DNA of 64,000 nucleotides from Catenovulum agarivorans YM01. GTDB lineage: Bacteria > Pseudomonadota > Gammaproteobacteria > Enterobacterales > Alteromonadaceae. Every line of letters begins with the position of its first letter. The first letter of the stretch is position 1. This document shows, in pieces, positions 1 through 9,215 of this stretch. The translations under genes and the position numbers were made by a program. The notes under the pieces were generated by a model. It searched no databases and was not told the origin of the DNA. It saw nothing but the letters and a program-made list of their open reading frames with translations. The stretch spans positions 147,552 to 211,551 of the forward strand of contig NZ_JH767527.1 in assembly GCF_000281085.1 (NCBI RefSeq), read 5' to 3'.

Positions 1-214
1 AAATTTAAATGTCAGGCTTACTGTCCAATCGCCCATTCAAAATGAATTGTAAATTGCGAAAATACCAAACTCCGATTATTCACTGGCATTGCCCATTTTT
101 CAGTCGCGCTCAATATGCCAGCATAGAGCAATTTAAGCAAACTGTTCTCGTTTGGAAAAACACCTTTGGATTTAGTCAACGCTCTGGACTAGCGATGAAC
201 CGCTTGTTATAGCC

Positions 215-252
215 TACCAATATAAAGGGCTTTTTAGCCCTCTATATTGGTA
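215..252 (-). terminator. Probable bidirectional intrinsic terminator
   Basis: A 16-bp inverted repeat (arms 215-230 and 237-252, one mismatch) with a short T-rich loop lies just downstream of the stop codon of the DUF1552 gene. It would end the leftward CBM2/YceI/DUF1592/DUF1552 transcription unit. The stem is AT-rich outside a GGGC core, and the flank has only a modest T tract. Confidence 0.6.
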
Positions 253-257
253 TTGAT

Positions 258-1484
258 TTAAGCTATTACGCCCGGTATTTCTTTACCAAAGCCAATATCG
301 ACACCACATGCTTGCGCAGCGGTATAAAGCACATCGTGATGATCATAAGCAGTACCTGCGTTTGTAACTACGCCACGGTTAACCCTTGTACCACCACCGG
401 CGATTGTGTATGCCACTGGGCTTGCAGAATGGATATCCGCGTGGCCCATGTCTGTTGTTTCCAACACGACAGTGCTATCCAAAATACCTGCGGTTTTTAG
501 CTTTTGGATTAAATACGCGTTATAACTTGCCATATGGCTGCGCATTTCTGTGTAATAGGGGTAATTCGCCTGACCACCACTGCCTCCGTGGATCGACTGA
601 TGATATACACCTTGATAATTTAGTTCAGGAATTCTAAAGTTGCATTGACTATTGCCGTACGCTAAAGAAACTGAACGGGTTAATCCGCATTGTAATGCTG
701 CTACTGCAATATCTGCTTGCAGTCGAGCTTGCTGGGAGAAAGTTTCGTGGGTGAGTGCAAATTCTGAATTATCAGGTGCGATAGCACAACTCGTACCACC
801 GGATAATTCATCCAAGCGACGTTGAGTATCAGCAATAGCATCTAAATGGTCATCCATTCTTTGCACTTCATAACCTGCCAATTTGCTACGAATGGCATTC
901 GCTGCAGACACATGAGCATTCATGATAGGCGTTTTTACACTGCTGCCTTGACTAGAACCAAAAACTAAATCGAACACAGTAAATGGGTTATCCTGAAATG
1001 GTATTCGGTTGTTGTTGTCTTTAGTCATATAGTTAGCACCGTTACTGTGAACACCTAAGTTGATGTAACGAAATGGCATGTCTGGCCCTAGTGCATTGCC
1101 CATCATGACGTCGTAACTGTCACTGTTCCATTCTTTTGCCAAAATGATTGGCATTCGTCCGTGACCAGCATTACCGTGTGCCATGTTCACCAAAAAGTTA
1201 CATTCGTTTTTTACCGAATCGTAGCCCTGTGACATCACGCCCATTACCATATCATCGCCCGTTCCTGTAGGATTCCACAGGTTGGCAATAGCGCCACCCG
1301 GCGTGAAAATGCAAATGGTTTTATTCGGTAATCCAGACTCTTGAGCGTCGGCATGTCGTGAGAACAAGATCCCGGCAACAAGAGGAGAAGTGCGAATTAA
1401 CGAACTTGATATGCCAGAGGCTGCAACCATTTTTAACAAGCTGCGACGTGACATTGCTAGTTTATCTAATTGATATTTATTCAT
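258..1484 (-). CDS. DUF1552 family exported protein (Tat signal)
   Basis: 408-aa member of the DUF1552 family, proteins of unknown biochemistry usually encoded beside DUF1587/1592/1588/1585 cytochrome-like proteins, as here. The N-terminus carries a twin-arginine motif (SRRSLLK, about residues 12-18) before a hydrophobic stretch ending near HADA, so it is probably exported folded by Tat. The body has the sulfatase/DUF1501-like flavour typical of the family (NMAHGNAGHG, TDMGHADIHS, YDHHDVLYTA). A Shine-Dalgarno AAGGA sits 7 nt before the ATG. It lies 25 nt after the DUF1592 gene and is probably co-transcribed with it. Family assignment is confident; function is unknown. A role as an extracellular oxidoreductase partner is inferred from context only. 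Confidence 0.85.
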   Translation of the reverse strand: MNKYQLDKLAMSRRSLLKMVAASGISSSLIRTSPLVAGILFSRHADAQESGLPNKTICIFTPGGAIANLWNPTGTGDDMVMGVMSQGYDSVKNECNFLVNMAHGNAGHGRMPIILAKEWNSDSYDVMMGNALGPDMPFRYINLGVHSNGANYMTKDNNNRIPFQDNPFTVFDLVFGSSQGSSVKTPIMNAHVSAANAIRSKLAGYEVQRMDDHLDAIADTQRRLDELSGGTSCAIAPDNSEFALTHETFSQQARLQADIAVAALQCGLTRSVSLAYGNSQCNFRIPELNYQGVYHQSIHGGSGGQANYPYYTEMRSHMASYNAYLIQKLKTAGILDSTVVLETTDMGHADIHSASPVAYTIAGGGTRVNRGVVTNAGTAYDHHDVLYTAAQACGVDIGFGKEIPGVIA

Positions 1485-1509
1485 GATAATTTCCTTTGCA
1501 GCTCAACGG

Positions 1510-4500
1510 CTATTCATCTCTTGACCAAGCTTTGCGATATCTAACTGATTTTAGATAACCAAAGTTCTCTAACATGGCTCTTGGACTTTCGTTTATCATC
1601 CTGTCTTTTAGCGTGTCGATTTCACATAAATAACCAGCTTGTTCTGTTTGTGGCAAACTTGCATCTTCTGGATTATTCGGATCAATCTCATCATGTCCAA
1701 CGCCCATTGTGTAACGGAACATTTGTTGTGTTAAACAATTTTGCGCTGAGTCTAATCCTGCCATTAGGTTTGCTAAACCCTGAGTTCCATAAAAGCTCAG
1801 TTCTGAATCAAGATCTGCATAGCTTTCTGGCGCGTACAGAGTGCCTGATGCGTCAATCAGGTTACCTTTAAGGTCGCTACTACGCACATTACCGACAGCG
1901 TCAAAGTCTTCCATACCAAATCCTAGTGGATTTATGTACTGTGAATGACAACTGCTACAAGGAGTCTCTGCAGTTAATGCGTGATACTTGTCGCGATTAG
2001 TGGTTGTTGGGTCTTGCAGAAATTCAGACAACGCCGCAAGTTTTTCTTCGCGAGCTTCAAAGGTACCAGCTGGCGGATCAGGCTGATCTTGACACAACAT
2101 ACGGCGTCGAACACGAACAGAACGGATCACAGGGTGGGATTCAGCCGGCTCTGCCCAGCGCGCCATAAACGCCCCGTTGGCTAAAATACCACCACGGTTT
2201 GCTGTCGCGACTTTTTGCATTTCTTGTCCTGTTACACCAGAGATACCATAGTGATTCGCCAATGTTTCATTTAAGAATGTGAAATTAGCCGTGTAGAGCG
2301 ATGCGAAACCTTCATCCTGCTGCATCATGATCCAAGCGAAGGTTTTATTTAACTCTTCTTTCATATGTGGCACTAAATCTTGGTAGTTTGGATATAAAGT
2401 TTGATCTTTCGCTGCCACTTCTAAGTCCGCTGTACCTAGCCAACTGCCAATAAAATCAGCCAACACACCTTCTGCACTTGCGGCTAATCGAGCTGCGTGT
2501 TGCATTATTTTGTCTTCATCTCGCAGTTCATCATTGGCAGCCGCTGCTAGCAATTCATCATCGGGCGTTGAGCCTGTGAAGGTATAAGCTAAGAAGGTCG
2601 CCATTTCGTACGACGTTAATTCAAAGGCATCGTAATCCAATTCTGGATTATCCGGGTTAGCTTCACCCAACTCATGACGATAAATAAACTGTGGAGAAGA
2701 TAACAAACCTTCTAACGCCAATTGCATACCTGCGGCAATATCACCACCATTGAATGTGCCTAACGCAATAGCTTCATAAGCACTTTGTTCATCCGCTGTT
2801 AATGGCCTTCTAAATATCTTAGGCGCGACATCTGTGATGAGTGCTGCAGCACAAGTTTCATCAATTGCAGCACATGCTAAGAGGTTGGAGAAATTCCTAT
2901 CCGCAGACCATTGAGCGAGTTCTTCAGCGACCAATAAATAGTTGTTATATGTGGTCGACAATACACTGGCGTGAGTATTGTTGGTGAAAAATCCTACTTG
3001 GCTGTCAGGTGATAGACCATCTGCGACCTGATAATCCACTTTCAACAAATCTTCAACTGTATTTTGGTATTCACGTTGAGTCAGCAGCTTGAGTTGCCTT
3101 GCACCATAAGCAACAGGCGTAACACCGACATCACAAGTTAATGTACTCGGCCATAATGTTTGAATATAAGCTGCAATGTCTTCAGCACATTGCTGATCAC
3201 AAGACGCAGGATTACTATACGGCATAGTGCTAACTATGGTTTCAATCATAGCCTCGACATTTCGTTCTGTGTTTAGCGCAGGGAAACTGCCTAAACCGCC
3301 ACCTTCGGAACCATGACAGCCGGCACAATTGGCGTTGAATTGTTCCATCCCCCTGGCTATCGCATTGGTTTCAGTTACTGTTACCGAAACTGCATCTGTT
3401 GGTAAAGAAGGTACACCTTGGTTAAGCGCAATAACTTTATAGTTAAATTCGCCGGTATCAGGCAAGCCTTCGGACATTAAAGTGGCACTGGCTGCAAGCT
3501 CAGCAACTGTATGCCAATCACCGCCTATGGCTTGACGCCGCACAAGGTAAGACGTTTCATTATTACTGTTATCGCGCCAATTTAAGTGCGCCTGATTGTC
3601 TGACGGTTGATACTGCACCATCAGACTGTCTGGGGCGATAGGCTCGTCAGCTTTTTCAGTTTTAACAAAATTATTCGTACTGACAGAGGTAAACTGCAAG
3701 TCGAAATAAACCGGTACGGCTTCGCCAATTCCCGACAACCCGGCGACCACACGCAAAGCTTCAATACCATAAGCCATATCAAAACTATTGCTGTCGACTA
3801 TCAGCGGTCGTAAGGTTGAAACCTTAACTGTGCCAACCCCAAGTTTAGTTACCAATAAGTCCAACGAAATTTGTTGGCTTACACCGTGGATAGTTAGCTC
3901 ACCGCTAACTGTCTGAGTTGCAATATCGCCTGTTGGTATAGCAGATATTTCAGATGTGTCTATTTGTGTAGTGAAATAGGCTGTAGGTAAAAGCTCGGTG
4001 GCGAATAATAAATCGACGACACGACTGTTACGAATATCAACGCCGGTTTCAATCTTGTTTAAGTCAACCGCTAACACCACATTACCATCAAAATCAATGC
4101 TACCGGATAATGCATGACCGTTAATATCATTCCCTTGGAACTGATTGATTTCTGCCGTGTGTAATTTTTTCACCGATACATAGCTTAATGACGAAGTGTC
4201 GCCAATTAACTGCCACAAGCCAGTGTCGCTTTGATTGTCGTTATTACCGACGCTATCATTAGGTGATGGATCAACAAGGCCATCGCAAATATCACCAGTT
4301 AGCGTCAGCTCAATTTCACCGTCGTAACCATTTTTACTGGCGACAAAACCAAGCCCTAATCTTTCATTTGGATTGAGGATCGAATTGGTATTTTGGATGG
4401 TACATCCAGTATCGCTACAACTATATGTTGCATTCCAACCATTATTTATGGATACACCTTGTGGCCAAGTAAGGTTGAGTGTCCAGTCGTCTTTGGCAAT

Positions 4501-4725
4501 TTCATCATTCTGAATGATAATTTCGGTTTTAAATCCGCTGTTCCAATTATCCGGTATGGAAAACTCACAGGTTGCAGCAAAGGCGTTGTGCGATAACAAT
4601 CCCATTCCCAAAAACAATAAAGCAGGTAAACGAGTATGCTGCATTTTAGACGTACTGTTTGCATCAGGGTTTGCATCAGGGTTTGCATCAGGGGAAAACA
4701 AGTGTTGAAAGTTAGTTAATCTCAT
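1510..4725 (-). CDS. CBM2 - YceI - FnIII - cytochrome c - DUF1587/1595/1592/1588/1585 multidomain secreted protein
   Basis: About 1071 aa. Domains in order: N-terminal extension with a DANP repeat, a hydrophobic signal segment (PALLFLGMGLLSHNAFA), a CBM2 carbohydrate-binding module (roughly residues 50-145; conserved Cys, Trp and Asn pattern), a YceI-like lipocalin fold that binds isoprenoid quinones in its family (about 170-355), a fibronectin III domain (about 370-455), a c-type haem domain with CAGCH, then the DUF1587, DUF1595, DUF1592, DUF1588 and DUF1585 series with a second haem motif CSSCH. I chose the ATG at 4725 because AGGAG lies 7 nt upstream; an in-frame ATG at 4740 precedes that SD and another at 4644 lies next to the signal sequence. 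It starts 4 nt after the stop of the upstream CBM2-YceI gene. The architecture resembles Cellvibrio japonicus Cbp2D, a redox protein induced on cellulose; electron transfer at the polysaccharide surface is inferred. Confidence 0.85.
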   Translation of the reverse strand: MRLTNFQHLFSPDANPDANPDANSTSKMQHTRLPALLFLGMGLLSHNAFAATCEFSIPDNWNSGFKTEIIIQNDEIAKDDWTLNLTWPQGVSINNGWNATYSCSDTGCTIQNTNSILNPNERLGLGFVASKNGYDGEIELTLTGDICDGLVDPSPNDSVGNNDNQSDTGLWQLIGDTSSLSYVSVKKLHTAEINQFQGNDINGHALSGSIDFDGNVVLAVDLNKIETGVDIRNSRVVDLLFATELLPTAYFTTQIDTSEISAIPTGDIATQTVSGELTIHGVSQQISLDLLVTKLGVGTVKVSTLRPLIVDSNSFDMAYGIEALRVVAGLSGIGEAVPVYFDLQFTSVSTNNFVKTEKADEPIAPDSLMVQYQPSDNQAHLNWRDNSNNETSYLVRRQAIGGDWHTVAELAASATLMSEGLPDTGEFNYKVIALNQGVPSLPTDAVSVTVTETNAIARGMEQFNANCAGCHGSEGGGLGSFPALNTERNVEAMIETIVSTMPYSNPASCDQQCAEDIAAYIQTLWPSTLTCDVGVTPVAYGARQLKLLTQREYQNTVEDLLKVDYQVADGLSPDSQVGFFTNNTHASVLSTTYNNYLLVAEELAQWSADRNFSNLLACAAIDETCAAALITDVAPKIFRRPLTADEQSAYEAIALGTFNGGDIAAGMQLALEGLLSSPQFIYRHELGEANPDNPELDYDAFELTSYEMATFLAYTFTGSTPDDELLAAAANDELRDEDKIMQHAARLAASAEGVLADFIGSWLGTADLEVAAKDQTLYPNYQDLVPHMKEELNKTFAWIMMQQDEGFASLYTANFTFLNETLANHYGISGVTGQEMQKVATANRGGILANGAFMARWAEPAESHPVIRSVRVRRRMLCQDQPDPPAGTFEAREEKLAALSEFLQDPTTTNRDKYHALTAETPCSSCHSQYINPLGFGMEDFDAVGNVRSSDLKGNLIDASGTLYAPESYADLDSELSFYGTQGLANLMAGLDSAQNCLTQQMFRYTMGVGHDEIDPNNPEDASLPQTEQAGYLCEIDTLKDRMINESPRAMLENFGYLKSVRYRKAWSRDE
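4658..4693. repeat. Three tandem 12-bp units in the 5' end of the DUF1592 gene
   Basis: Three perfect copies of tttgcatcaggg, read on the minus strand as the peptide unit DANP. The period is a multiple of three, so copy-number change would lengthen or shorten the N-terminal extension without a frameshift. The tract lies between the start with the good SD (4725) and an internal ATG (4644) that abuts the signal peptide. Confidence 0.9.
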
Positions 4726-4729
4726 TGTT

Positions 4730-6292
4730 CTACTCCTCATCTGCTTGTGCTGGTTGTTGTGTATGGAACACTAAATTAAAGTTCACTGGCACGGCGTAAC
4801 TTATAGACGTTAAATTTGCTAACTTTCTTAAGGTTTCTATGCCCATTTCAAGTCCAAAGTCAGTTGCATCTAGTAGGATAGGGTGACTGTTCTGAACCAA
4901 AATACGCGATGAAGACAAACGGCTTACCTGTACTTGGGTATTGATTTGGATATCAACGCCATACAAATTTAACGTTGCATTAATGTCCATTCCCTCTGCT
5001 GCTCCTGTCGGCACAGCTTTAACCGTATCGTAATCTAACGACAAGCTAACTTGCGCAAACGGATAAGTATCAACAACAAATAAATGTTCAGTCATACGCC
5101 CATCACGGGTATCTACCCCAGTGTCAACGCTGCTTAAGTCAATTTGTAAGTTCGCCTCACCGTCAAGTGAAATGCCACCAGATAAAGTTTGGAATGTATG
5201 AGTTTCAACCGTGTGTTCTTTTTTGGTTGAAACGAAATACAGTGATGAGTTATTGCTGTCTAATACATAAGGTAAACTTATTTGTGGCTCTGCTACAGAG
5301 ATAGTGAGCGGCTCAGAGCTTGAACTGACAGCACCATCACTAACCGTTAAGCTAACAGTATAATTACCTTGTTGTTGGTAAATGTGGCTAGGTTGAACCT
5401 CGGTTGATGAGCTTCCATCGCCAAAATCCCACAGATAAGTCAATGCATCACCATCTATATCTGCTGACTGAGCAGCATTGAAGGTCACACTTAATGGTCC
5501 TTCGCCTGATGTCACTGAAGCGGTCGCGACTGCGGTCGGTGCATGATTAATGCTTCCGTCAAACGAACATAACCCGCCCAATGCTGGAATCGTTGGCGCT
5601 GTGTCAGCAACAGCTTTCTCTGCATTAAAACCGAAATTAATGGTTTGACCTGCTGCAATGCGGGGGTTGTACTGTTCATTTACTATTGTATATGGGTTAC
5701 TGCCTGTATGATTACCATGCCAAACGCCGGTAATTTTAGTTGCATCTTCGAACTGCATTAACACTTGCCAGCCTTGGATTGCTTGATTGGCGGTATTGCT
5801 AATATCAACTCGTGCTCTAAAACCAGAGTTCCACTCATATTCAATGGTTAGCTGACACTGGGCGGATTCAGGTTGAGGCTCTTCAACTTCTATCGTCATT
5901 TGAGACCCATCACACACTCCAGCTAAAGTAGGCTGCGATACAAGTGATCCATTGGGTTTTGTTCCATTGAATCCAAAGGATTTGGATTCGCCAGGGTTAA
6001 TTTGGCCATTCCAACCTTTGTTGGTAAAAAAATATGGATTACTGCCAGTTAAATTAGAACCCCAAGCACTGCCAATGGTTTCATTTTGATTGAAGGCTAA
6101 TTCAACTTGCCAGCCATTGATAACCTCATTGCTGTTATTGGTGATCTCCAAATTGCCGGTATAGCCATTTTGCCATTCATTCACAACACTAAACTCACAT
6201 TGTGCAGCTTGGGTTTGATAAGCCCACAAAGGGACTGTGATAAGCAAAAATATTTTCGATTTTTTAAAACGGGTGGGAGGGTAATTGCTCAT
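4730..6292 (-). CDS. Secreted CBM2 - CBM2 - PKD - YceI protein
   Basis: 520 aa with a Sec signal peptide (hydrophobic residues about 13-27, cleavage near TQAAQ). Two CBM2-type modules follow (about residues 30-130 and 145-245), each with the CEF/CQL start, the GW strand motif, the WGSN or WHGNHTGSNPY segment and the terminal GVC/GLC cysteine. Next come a PKD domain (about 250-335, WDFGDGSSS) and a C-terminal YceI-like domain (about 345-510, VETHTFQTLSGGI, TGVDTRDGRMTEHLF). CBM2 modules bind cellulose or chitin; YceI folds bind polyisoprenoids such as ubiquinone. No catalytic glycoside hydrolase domain is present. It resembles Cellvibrio Cbp2E-type proteins and heads the three-gene operon with the cytochrome/DUF1592 and DUF1552 genes. 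Confidence 0.85.
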   Translation of the reverse strand: MSNYPPTRFKKSKIFLLITVPLWAYQTQAAQCEFSVVNEWQNGYTGNLEITNNSNEVINGWQVELAFNQNETIGSAWGSNLTGSNPYFFTNKGWNGQINPGESKSFGFNGTKPNGSLVSQPTLAGVCDGSQMTIEVEEPQPESAQCQLTIEYEWNSGFRARVDISNTANQAIQGWQVLMQFEDATKITGVWHGNHTGSNPYTIVNEQYNPRIAAGQTINFGFNAEKAVADTAPTIPALGGLCSFDGSINHAPTAVATASVTSGEGPLSVTFNAAQSADIDGDALTYLWDFGDGSSSTEVQPSHIYQQQGNYTVSLTVSDGAVSSSSEPLTISVAEPQISLPYVLDSNNSSLYFVSTKKEHTVETHTFQTLSGGISLDGEANLQIDLSSVDTGVDTRDGRMTEHLFVVDTYPFAQVSLSLDYDTVKAVPTGAAEGMDINATLNLYGVDIQINTQVQVSRLSSSRILVQNSHPILLDATDFGLEMGIETLRKLANLTSISYAVPVNFNLVFHTQQPAQADEE

Positions 6293-6567
6293 ACATATAT
6301 CCTTATTTAGATGTATTTAACAAGTTCAAAAAATTATAGTCGTACATTGTGCAGAAATTGTGGAGAAATTATGGGGGACTTGAGTAGTTGATGCTTTTTA
6401 TAAAATAAATATTCTATAGCTTCGGCAGATTATTGAATAACCAGTGGTTAACCGCTAAATGATTAGCAGGCTGTTAACTATATTCACCTGTAAAAATATC
6501 ATATATTTCAACAGGATAATCCGTAATGGATGGGGCGTATTTATTTGGTTTAGCTCAATAACAAGGG

Positions 6568-7095
6568 TTATTTCTGCCAATTCTCAGCTAATTGCACAGA
6601 GCCATTAGCCTGTTGTTTTTCATAATCGTCGATTCTGTCATGTAGCATAATGATTTCATCATTCATGTGATTAATTAAGTTGACCAAGCCATTGATCATA
6701 GTGTCTTTGATTTTTTCGCGAACTTTTTCTGGCAAATGGTGCATTATGGTTTGGTCAACGCGGATCACCATAGATTGTTCAATTGCTTGCACATAAGCGG
6801 TTCGAGGTTGGTTGGTAATAAAGGCTATTTCGCCAACAAAATCACCAGGTTGAACTTCAGCGATTACTGAGTGATTGGCATTTTTAGTGATTTCTAATTT
6901 GCCGCTCAACAAAATATAAAAGAAGTGATCATTTTCGTTTTGTTTAATTACATAATCGCCTTCTTCAGCTATGTAGAATTCTAGTTCGTCGGTTATTAAA
7001 CTACTGCGCTCTTGCGCTGACAGACCTTTGAATAGTGGAATACGACTTAAAATTTCCATCTCTTTCAGCTTGTCGATATGGTCAATTCTTTTCAT
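6568..7095 (-). CDS. Cyclic nucleotide-binding domain protein
   Basis: 175 aa, consisting of one CRP-type cyclic nucleotide-binding beta-roll (about residues 18-130) followed by a helical tail. The phosphate-binding cassette is recognisable as GEIAFITNQPRTAYVQA with its conserved Glu and Arg, so nucleotide binding is plausible. There is no helix-turn-helix or kinase domain after it, so it is not a CRP-type transcription factor and its output is unknown. It is the last gene of the leftward bepA-arsC-wrbA-DUF2069-pseudouridine synthase run, 27 nt after its neighbour. Confidence 0.85.
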   Translation of the reverse strand: MKRIDHIDKLKEMEILSRIPLFKGLSAQERSSLITDELEFYIAEEGDYVIKQNENDHFFYILLSGKLEITKNANHSVIAEVQPGDFVGEIAFITNQPRTAYVQAIEQSMVIRVDQTIMHHLPEKVREKIKDTMINGLVNLINHMNDEIIMLHDRIDDYEKQQANGSVQLAENWQK

Positions 7096-7122
7096 TGTTG
7101 GTCTACCAAGCTAGGGATTTCT

Positions 7123-7794
7123 TTATAGTTTAGGCCAATTTAGACACCATGGTTGATTTAATTGGTTTTGTTGAATAATTTCTTGTGGAATTTGTTGAAA
7201 AGAATCACCAGTTGGCGCTACTTGCCAACAGAAGTCTCGTCCTTGATAGCTAAACTTCAGCGCATAGGCATGTAAATATAAACGCTCGGCAGCGTCACCT
7301 TTATATATATCATCGCCTAAAATAGCCACACCAATAGATTTAAGTGCAACACGCAATTGATGGGTTTTACCTGAGTAGGGACGAAGTAGATATAAACGCT
7401 GACCAGTACCTAAACCAAAAGAATAAAAAAAGGTTTTTGCTGGGTTGCTTGTGGCTTTAGTTAATTTCCATGCGCGATTACGGCTTTTAACCATATCACC
7501 AACAATGCGGCCTTGTTTTTGTTTTGGTTTATTGCCCGCGATGGCCCAATAATACTTTTCAATTTGATGGCTGCTAAAAAGTTGATTAAAGATTTGCTCA
7601 GCGGCGAGATTACGCGCAACAATTATCAGACCAGACGTTTGTTTATCGAGTCTATGTACTGGGTATAAATTTTCACCAGTTTGCTGTTTGATTAAGCTAA
7701 AAAAACCAGCTTGATCATCACTATCATGAAAGTCTAATCCAGCTGGTTTTTCACAAATATAAAAGTCTGCTTCGGTGGCAATAATATTAATCAA
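7123..7794 (-). CDS. RluA-family RNA pseudouridine synthase
   Basis: 223 aa. The catalytic motif HRLDKQTSG is intact with the nucleophilic Asp at residue 50, and the fold-typical LRVAL and GVAILGD motifs follow. There is no N-terminal S4 domain, and at about 220 aa it is shorter than RluC or RluD (over 300 aa). It best fits the short RluA-like subfamily of Vibrio/Shewanella (TIGR01621). Such enzymes isomerise uridine to pseudouridine in rRNA or tRNA; the target nucleotide cannot be read from sequence. It lies 15 nt downstream of the DUF2069 gene in the same operon. Confidence 0.88.
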   Translation of the reverse strand: MINIIATEADFYICEKPAGLDFHDSDDQAGFFSLIKQQTGENLYPVHRLDKQTSGLIIVARNLAAEQIFNQLFSSHQIEKYYWAIAGNKPKQKQGRIVGDMVKSRNRAWKLTKATSNPAKTFFYSFGLGTGQRLYLLRPYSGKTHQLRVALKSIGVAILGDDIYKGDAAERLYLHAYALKFSYQGRDFCWQVAPTGDSFQQIPQEIIQQNQLNQPWCLNWPKL

Positions 7795-7809
7795 ACGGTT
7801 TTCACTCGG

Positions 7810-8244
7810 TTATTTATTGCTTTCAGGTTCAAAAAAGGCTTTTTCTTCAGCTTGAACTTGTTTGAGCTTTTTCAAACCTATACCTAAATATTGCCCTTGC
7901 CAGCGCGCATAATAACTACCTGCACAAAACCATAAGGTGACCAATACAAACTCAATAATGGCGAGATAACGTTCAGAATCAGATGCCCACACTAGGGTTA
8001 AACTATGTAAAAAATAAAACATAGCAACAAAGTTCGCCCACGCGTAAGTATATGGTTTACCAGTAACTAAACCTTTAAATGGTATGAGCAAAGGTGTGAG
8101 CCATAAGGTGACTAAAAAGGTCGCCGACAGACCTTCCATTGGTGGCGCTAACCATAAATGCCATACTGGCACTAATACAATTAATCCTAAATAACCGAAT
8201 AATGCTATATGTTTAGCACGGGTAATTTTTTGTTCTTGGGTCAT
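7810..8244 (-). CDS. DUF2069 family membrane protein
   Basis: 144 aa with four hydrophobic segments (about residues 14-31, 43-57, 66-84 and 92-110), so a small inner-membrane protein. The pattern of short loops with WLAPP, TPLLIPFKGL, KPYTYAWANF and WFCAGSYYARW is typical of DUF2069, a family often found next to wrbA in gammaproteobacteria, as here. Function is unknown. It lies 35 nt after wrbA and 15 nt before the pseudouridine synthase. Confidence 0.82.
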   Translation of the reverse strand: MTQEQKITRAKHIALFGYLGLIVLVPVWHLWLAPPMEGLSATFLVTLWLTPLLIPFKGLVTGKPYTYAWANFVAMFYFLHSLTLVWASDSERYLAIIEFVLVTLWFCAGSYYARWQGQYLGIGLKKLKQVQAEEKAFFEPESNK

Positions 8245-8279
8245 AACACCACTACTGAATAACTCGAAGGGCGTATAGT

Positions 8280-9213
<934 letters not shown>

Positions 9214-9215
9214 AT

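Noticed and set aside
9..212. 67-codon open frame at the left edge
   Set aside because: No SD visible, no family resemblance and composition unlike the neighbours. It may be chance or a remnant; the window edge prevents a decision.
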